NCBI GenBank assembly: GCA_020853815.1
Contig: JADYYE010000118.1
Coordinates: forward strand, 1 to 64,000
Reading direction: 5' to 3'
Source: Phycisphaerales bacterium
GTDB taxonomy: Bacteria > Planctomycetota > Phycisphaerae > Phycisphaerales > UBA1924
Length of the DNA: 64,000 nucleotides
Both the position numbers and the translations under genes were made by a program. The notes under the pieces were generated by a model. That model was not told the DNA's origin and made no database searches. It was given only the letters and a program-made list of their open reading frames with translations. Shown here piece by piece: positions 60,196-64,000 of this stretch; position 1 is the stretch's first letter, and each line of letters opens with the position of its first letter.

Positions 60196-61224
60196 TCACG
60201 TCATGAACACCGCCATCGCGATATTCGCCGCGTTGAACAGCACATGAACCGTGATCGGCACAAGTAAGCTCTTGGTCCGCTCATACGCCACGCCGATCGC
60301 GACGCCCAAGGCGCCCAGCGTAATCATCGCGTGCCACGGCACCCGTCCCCAGTGCGCCAGCGCAAACAGCGTCGACACCACCAGGATCGACACCCACGCG
60401 CGCCGCGTCGCGCGCACCAGCGCGCCCTGCAGGCACACGCGGTACACAAACTCCTCCACGATCGGCGCGCCCACCACCGCGCCCATCGCCATGATCCACA
60501 CCCACGGGTTCCGCGGATTGTCCACGATCTCCTGGAGCGTCTTGTGCGCGATCGGCTCTGGGTACCAGCGCTCCACCGCCCACGCCAGCCACACCGAAAG
60601 CTGCGACACCGACATCACGATCGGCATGATGATCGCAAACGCCAGCACGCCCCACAGCCCGTCTCTCCAGCGCGGCGTGATCCCTTCCGCGCCCGGCGAC
60701 GCCCGCCGGTACAGGCTCAGCAACACGCACGTCGCCGTGATCCCCATGCCGTACGACACGATCGCGTACAACCCCTGCACCCGCGGCCCGGGGGTGTCGG
60801 TCTCGCTCAGCTTCACGCCCAACCCCACCAGCGCGATCGTGCCGCCGATCTGCGCGATGAGGAACGTCGCGATCGCGCCGAAGACCCACACCAGCGCGCC
60901 GAGCTCGCCCGTCTTGCGAATTCCGTTCCTCCTGAACGAACCCGGGCGGATGACGTCGCGCCACCACAAGACGCCGATCAGCGCCGCCGCCAGCCCGAGC
61001 AGCACCCACTGAACCGGCGTGATGCCCTCGAAGGACGGGATTTTGTGCGACGCCGCAGGCACCGCCTCCGCCGACCGCCCGTCGGACAGCGACGGAACGG
61101 CGGTCTGGGCGCTCTCCGCCGCGATTGTCACGGGCGAGAAACCCGTTTCGGCCTTTGTGAGCCCGCCCGCGCCCAGCGCGATCGCCAGCGCAACAATCCA
61201 CGCCGTGAACCCAAAGGTGCCCAT
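60196..61224 (-). CDS. CPBP-family intramembrane protease
   Basis: A 342-residue membrane protein with about eight spans. Its conserved motifs are EEFVYRVCLQGAL (EExxxR), FALAHWG (FxxxH) and HVLFNAAN (HxxxN), the three CAAX-protease/bacteriocin-processing (CPBP) signatures with the glutamate pair and histidines of the metal-type site. An N-terminal signal-like span and a Ser/Ala-rich linker precede the core. The 5' end overlaps trpC by 20 nt in divergent orientation. Substrate unknown. Confidence 0.85.
   Translation of the reverse strand: MGTFGFTAWIVALAIALGAGGLTKAETGFSPVTIAAESAQTAVPSLSDGRSAEAVPAASHKIPSFEGITPVQWVLLGLAAALIGVLWWRDVIRPGSFRRNGIRKTGELGALVWVFGAIATFLIAQIGGTIALVGLGVKLSETDTPGPRVQGLYAIVSYGMGITATCVLLSLYRRASPGAEGITPRWRDGLWGVLAFAIIMPIVMSVSQLSVWLAWAVERWYPEPIAHKTLQEIVDNPRNPWVWIMAMGAVVGAPIVEEFVYRVCLQGALVRATRRAWVSILVVSTLFALAHWGRVPWHAMITLGALGVAIGVAYERTKSLLVPITVHVLFNAANIAMAVFMT
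61192..61197 (+). promoter_or_regulatory. Putative -10 hexamer of a leaderless promoter (trpC)
   Basis: AACAAT, 7 nt before the GTG at 61205. It lies inside the coding sequence of the divergent CPBP gene. Confidence 0.3.
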
Positions 61225-62053
61225 CCTGGCCGAGATCGTCGAGCAGAAGCGCCGCGAGGTCGAGGCCGCCAAGGCCCGCACGCCCTTCGCCGAGCTCGAG
61301 GCGATGGTGGCGCAGGAGGAGGAGCCCCGCAACTTCTTTGCGGCGGTCACCCGCCATCCCTCGCTGGACCACACGTCGGTGATCGCGGAGATCAAGCGCA
61401 AGAGCCCGTCGGCGGGGCTGATCCGCGCGGAGTATGAGGGTGATGCGTTCGCGCCCGAGGACATCGCCAAACGGTATCACAGGGCCGGCGCCGCCGCGAT
61501 CTCATGCCTCACCGACGAGCACTTCTTCGGCGGGCGGTTGTCGTTCATCCAGCGCGTGAAGGATGCCGTCCCGCTCCCCGTGCTGCGGAAGGACTTCATC
61601 ATCGACCCGTGGCAGCTGTGGGAATCGCGTGCCGCGGGCGCGGACGCGGTGCTCCTGATCGCCGAATGCCTGACCGAGGGCGAGCTGGTCGACCTGCTGA
61701 TCCTGGCCCAGCAGCTCCGCCTGACGGTGCTGATCGAAATCCATGAGATGGAGAACCTTCTGAAGGTTCGCCCACACATCGGGTTCCCGCATCCTTCCTA
61801 TTCGCTCCTCGGCATCAACAACCGCGACCTCTCGTCCATGAAGGTCGACCTCGCCCACACCATGCGCCTGGTCGAACTGGTCGACGATCGCTCCGTGCTG
61901 GTCAGCGAGTCCGGCATCAAGACTCGCGCCGACCTTGAACGCCTCCGCTCGGTCGGCGTGCGCATCGTGCTGGTCGGCGAGCACCTCATGCGCCAGCCCG
62001 ACCCCGGCGACGCGCTCCACGAACTGATCCACGGCACACGCCGCACCTCGTAA
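61205..62053 (+). CDS. trpC: Indole-3-glycerol phosphate synthase
   Basis: A 282-residue TIM-barrel enzyme of tryptophan synthesis that converts CdRP to indole-3-glycerol phosphate. It has VPILAEIVEQKRREV, VIAEIKRKSPSAG with the catalytic Lys, ISCLTDEHFFGG, PVLRKDFIIDPWQLWE, LLGINNRDLSSM, and VSESGIKT near the end. GTG 61205 is chosen for the AACAAT 7 nt upstream; GTG 61217 is an alternative and also fits the family. Either start makes the 5' end overlap the divergent CPBP gene. A second gene of the pathway, trpF, is at 49910. Confidence 0.94.
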   Translation: MNPKVPILAEIVEQKRREVEAAKARTPFAELEAMVAQEEEPRNFFAAVTRHPSLDHTSVIAEIKRKSPSAGLIRAEYEGDAFAPEDIAKRYHRAGAAAISCLTDEHFFGGRLSFIQRVKDAVPLPVLRKDFIIDPWQLWESRAAGADAVLLIAECLTEGELVDLLILAQQLRLTVLIEIHEMENLLKVRPHIGFPHPSYSLLGINNRDLSSMKVDLAHTMRLVELVDDRSVLVSESGIKTRADLERLRSVGVRIVLVGEHLMRQPDPGDALHELIHGTRRTS

Positions 62054-62074
62054 CGCCCCCCGCGAGAACACGCG

Positions 62075-63538
62075 ATGACCCCCGACACCACACCCTCACG
62101 CCGCCTCGCGCTCATGCTCCCCGCGATGCTCTGCCTCGCGCTTCCGCCCTGCGTCATGGCACGGGAGCAACCCAGTCAGCCGCCCGCGGCCCAGCCCGAC
62201 TCGCCCTCCGGGTCCCAGCCCGTGGAGCAGCCGGGCGCCCAACCCGCCGAGGCGACGCCAGCCGGCAACGTCGACCCCGCGGCCAAGGAGATCCTGCAGG
62301 CGATGTCCGACGCCATCGCCAACGCGACCTCGATCCGCGCCAACATCAAGACCACCGTCACCGGCTCTCTCGCCGGCGTCACGCCCTCCACCGACGCCGC
62401 CGTCCGCTTGCGCAGGGTCGACGGCGCATGGCATGTCCGCGTCACCGGCTCGGGTGTCCGCAACGGCCAGGACACGAACTTCGACGTCGCCTGGGGCGGG
62501 GGCTCGATCACTTGGCTCGATCACAAGGAAAAGAAGCTCGTCGGCCGCCCACAAAACGAAGCTCGCGGCGGTTCCTACGCCCTCGCCTCTCAGGCCATGC
62601 CGACCCAGATCGTCGAAGCCATCCCCTTCAATAAAGAACTCGCCGGCGAGGAGATCACCCTCGCCGCCACCGAAGAAGTCGACGGCCAGACCTGCGACCT
62701 TCTCCACGTCCGCTACCCCAAGCGCAAGACGCTCCTCAAACTCTGGATCGCCCAGTCCGACCACATGCTCCGCAGGCTCGAACGCTCCACCGAAACGACC
62801 AAGATCACCAGCGCCACCGTCCAGGAATTTGCCAACGTCTCGCTCAACCAGGAGATCAGTGACCTCGAGCTCACCATCGCCCCGCCCGACGGCTACACCA
62901 GCGATGTCACCACTCCGCAGCACTTCGAGAAGGGCCGAGCCGTCGCCGCAGACGCGCCGAGCGCGAGCACTCCCTCTCAAGCCGAGGGTGACAATCCGTC
63001 CTCCACGCCCGCCAGCGTCATCACGCCGCCCGGCGCCGACGCTTCCTCCGCGTCGCCGGGCCCGCCTCCCGCTCCCACACCTAGCTCCGGGGGCGCCACG
63101 CTCCCCAGCGCCAAGCTCACGCTGTCCGACGGCACGACCCTCAGCACCGATTCCCTCCGTGGCAAGCCAGCCGTGATCGTGTTCTGGGGAACCTGGAGCC
63201 TCCCGGCACGCGACGCGATCGAGCCGTTGTCCATGTTCGCCGCCAGCCTCAAAGAGCCCGGCGTTCCCGTGATCGCCTGCGCCGTGCGCGAGCGCACCAA
63301 GGACGCCGCCGCGGACTTCCTCAAGAACTTCCGGCCGCGCCATCGCACCGGCGAAGAAAAGGTCGACACGAGTTCGCTGAAGGTCGCCGGCAGCGCCGAC
63401 GCGCTGGCGCGCGAGCTTGCCATCGCGCGCTACCCGACCTTTCTCGCCGTCGACGCCGAGGGAAAGATCGTCAAGAGACTGGAGGGCTTCGATCCCACCA
63501 GGACAATCGACGAACTGCGTGCCGTCGTCGCGCCGTAA
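62075..63538 (+). CDS. Exported protein with DUF2092-like and thioredoxin-fold domains
   Basis: A 487-residue protein. A signal peptide (LALMLPAMLCLALPPCVMA) and a Pro/Gln/Ala linker are followed by a first domain (SDAIANATSIRANIKTTV; GSITWLDHKEKKLVG; ELTIAPPDGYTS) of DUF2092/LolA-like beta type. A second linker leads to a TlpA/AhpC-type thioredoxin fold from about residue 335 (KLTLSDGTTLSTDSLRGK; AVIVFWGTWSLPARDAIE). The expected WCxxC is Trp374-Ser375-Leu-Pro-Ala378, so both redox cysteines are missing. The gene lies 21 nt after trpC and ends before a strong terminator. Confidence 0.82.
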   Translation: MTPDTTPSRRLALMLPAMLCLALPPCVMAREQPSQPPAAQPDSPSGSQPVEQPGAQPAEATPAGNVDPAAKEILQAMSDAIANATSIRANIKTTVTGSLAGVTPSTDAAVRLRRVDGAWHVRVTGSGVRNGQDTNFDVAWGGGSITWLDHKEKKLVGRPQNEARGGSYALASQAMPTQIVEAIPFNKELAGEEITLAATEEVDGQTCDLLHVRYPKRKTLLKLWIAQSDHMLRRLERSTETTKITSATVQEFANVSLNQEISDLELTIAPPDGYTSDVTTPQHFEKGRAVAADAPSASTPSQAEGDNPSSTPASVITPPGADASSASPGPPPAPTPSSGGATLPSAKLTLSDGTTLSTDSLRGKPAVIVFWGTWSLPARDAIEPLSMFAASLKEPGVPVIACAVRERTKDAAADFLKNFRPRHRTGEEKVDTSSLKVAGSADALARELAIARYPTFLAVDAEGKIVKRLEGFDPTRTIDELRAVVAP

Positions 63539-63617
63539 GGAAACCGGCCACCGCCCGCGGAAGTCGAGTTCAGGGTCGATTGAATTCCGGCATCCAGTTC
63601 GCGCCCCGTCGTCGCTT

Positions 63618-63668
63618 TGGAAACCCTGTGGTTTCCATTGGTTTTGCGCGATTTTCTCAGAATCGCGC
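63618..63668 (+). terminator. Double hairpin after the thioredoxin-fold gene
   Basis: Hairpin 1: TGGAAACC/GGTTTCCA (63618-63637) with loop CTGT, then TTGGTTTT. Hairpin 2: GCGCGATT (63646-63653) with AATCGCGC (63661-63668), loop TTCTCAG. The first has a good T-rich tail and is a likely intrinsic terminator for the trpC unit. Confidence 0.75.
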
Positions 63669-63902
63669 CCTGAATGCCCGCCGATTTCGCGTTCGGTAGG
63701 TTGGGCACACTCCTCATTCGCCCGCGGCGGCCTCTCTCGCCGGTGGACACCACGCGCGTGCCCTGAAAAGGACACATGCGTGTTCTTTGAGGGCTCGCGG
63801 CTGCGTGGGCGTGCCCAGGTCTCGTTCTCCTCACGAGAAGGGCGAGGCCGCTCTCGGGCGCGCGAAAGCACGCCCGAGGCGCTTGAAATTGCAGCCGCTC
63901 CC
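63669..63902. other. Intergenic region at the right end
   Basis: About 230 nt. A near-palindromic GGACACATGCGTGTTC at about 63769-63784 stands out, but no gene, RNA or repeat of the families above is seen. Confidence 0.5.
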
Positions 63903-64000
63903 ATGGCATTCGGAAAAACCAGACGCCCAGACGCGCGATCCGCCATCGCCCCGCCCGCTTTCGGCGCCGCCCACGGCGCGGGACGCTCCTTTGCCCAGAC
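63903..64000 (+). CDS. Possible start of a gene cut by the window edge
   Basis: ATG 63903 opens a frame that runs to the window end without a stop (begins MAFGKTRRPDARSA). It is only 32 residues and no family is recognisable. It could equally be non-coding. Confidence 0.2.
   Translation, partial: MAFGKTRRPDARSAIAPPAFGAAHGAGRSFAQ

Overview
The window looks like a chromosomal segment of a high-GC planctomycete, most likely of the class Phycisphaerae. Supporting signs are a secreted protein ending in a PAPGA-type PEP-CTERM tail, zinc ribbons of the CPxCxYxLxG...CPECG type common in planctomycetes, a bactofilin pair, a futalosine-pathway menaquinone enzyme next to a complex I subunit, and a type II pseudopilin operon. 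No rRNA, tRNA, transposase, phage gene or CRISPR array is visible. Assignment to class is an inference.

Layout. 1-3.3 kb: the 3' part of nuoG, a 64-residue membrane protein and hisS. 3.7-8.8 kb: a ClpP-like-fold secreted protein, a family 2 glycosyltransferase, and a coupled pair (BshC-like protein plus BtuF-like binding protein). 9-16 kb: argS, an OprP/OprO-like porin, and phoB-phoR. 16-21.6 kb: a HIT protein, pepA, an unknown pair with a HAD/glycosyltransferase-associated protein, and a PEP-CTERM protein. 21.8-29.4 kb: sdaA, a Tat-type class V aminotransferase, mnmE (carrying repeat insertions), clpS, an MshEN-domain protein and comB. 29.6-37.6 kb: a CBM48-like anchored protein divergent from a large double-VWA protein, a small protein flanked by octamer repeats, a methyltransferase, glmM and two bactofilins. 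37.9-41.6 kb: an overlapping three-gene cassette of a C39-like cysteine peptidase, a RimK-like ATP-grasp ligase and a GCS2 carboxylate-amine ligase. 41.6-48.6 kb: a DUF4287/SRPBCC protein, mqnC, and on the minus strand gltA and the oxidative pentose phosphate set gnd-zwf-pgl. 48.7-55 kb: rhomboid-trpF, a HIT protein, cupins, a cystathionine gamma-synthase-type enzyme and trpS. 55-60.2 kb: two paralogous zinc-ribbon membrane proteins, a lipoprotein, and a pseudopilin / cysteine-rich peptide / membrane protein / MauE operon. 60.2-64 kb: a CPBP protease divergent from trpC, then a protein with a thioredoxin fold that has lost its CxxC.

Three things stand out. First, the peptidase/RimK/GCS2 cassette is an intact, translationally coupled unit with all catalytic signatures, and looks like a small amide- or peptide-bond-forming system of unknown product. 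Second, the pseudopilin operon appears to be driven by a promoter whose -35/-10 spacer holds a run of 12 C, a layout expected of a phase-variable promoter. Third, about sixteen genes have a -10-like hexamer (TAnnnT or AACAAT) only 5-8 nt before the start codon, which suggests that leaderless transcription is common in this organism.

The gaps between genes are rich in short repeats: octamer arrays, heptamer arrays, small hairpins with compensatory changes, a 22-bp palindrome and a 53-nt exact direct repeat. Some of these repeats have entered coding sequences, most clearly mnmE.
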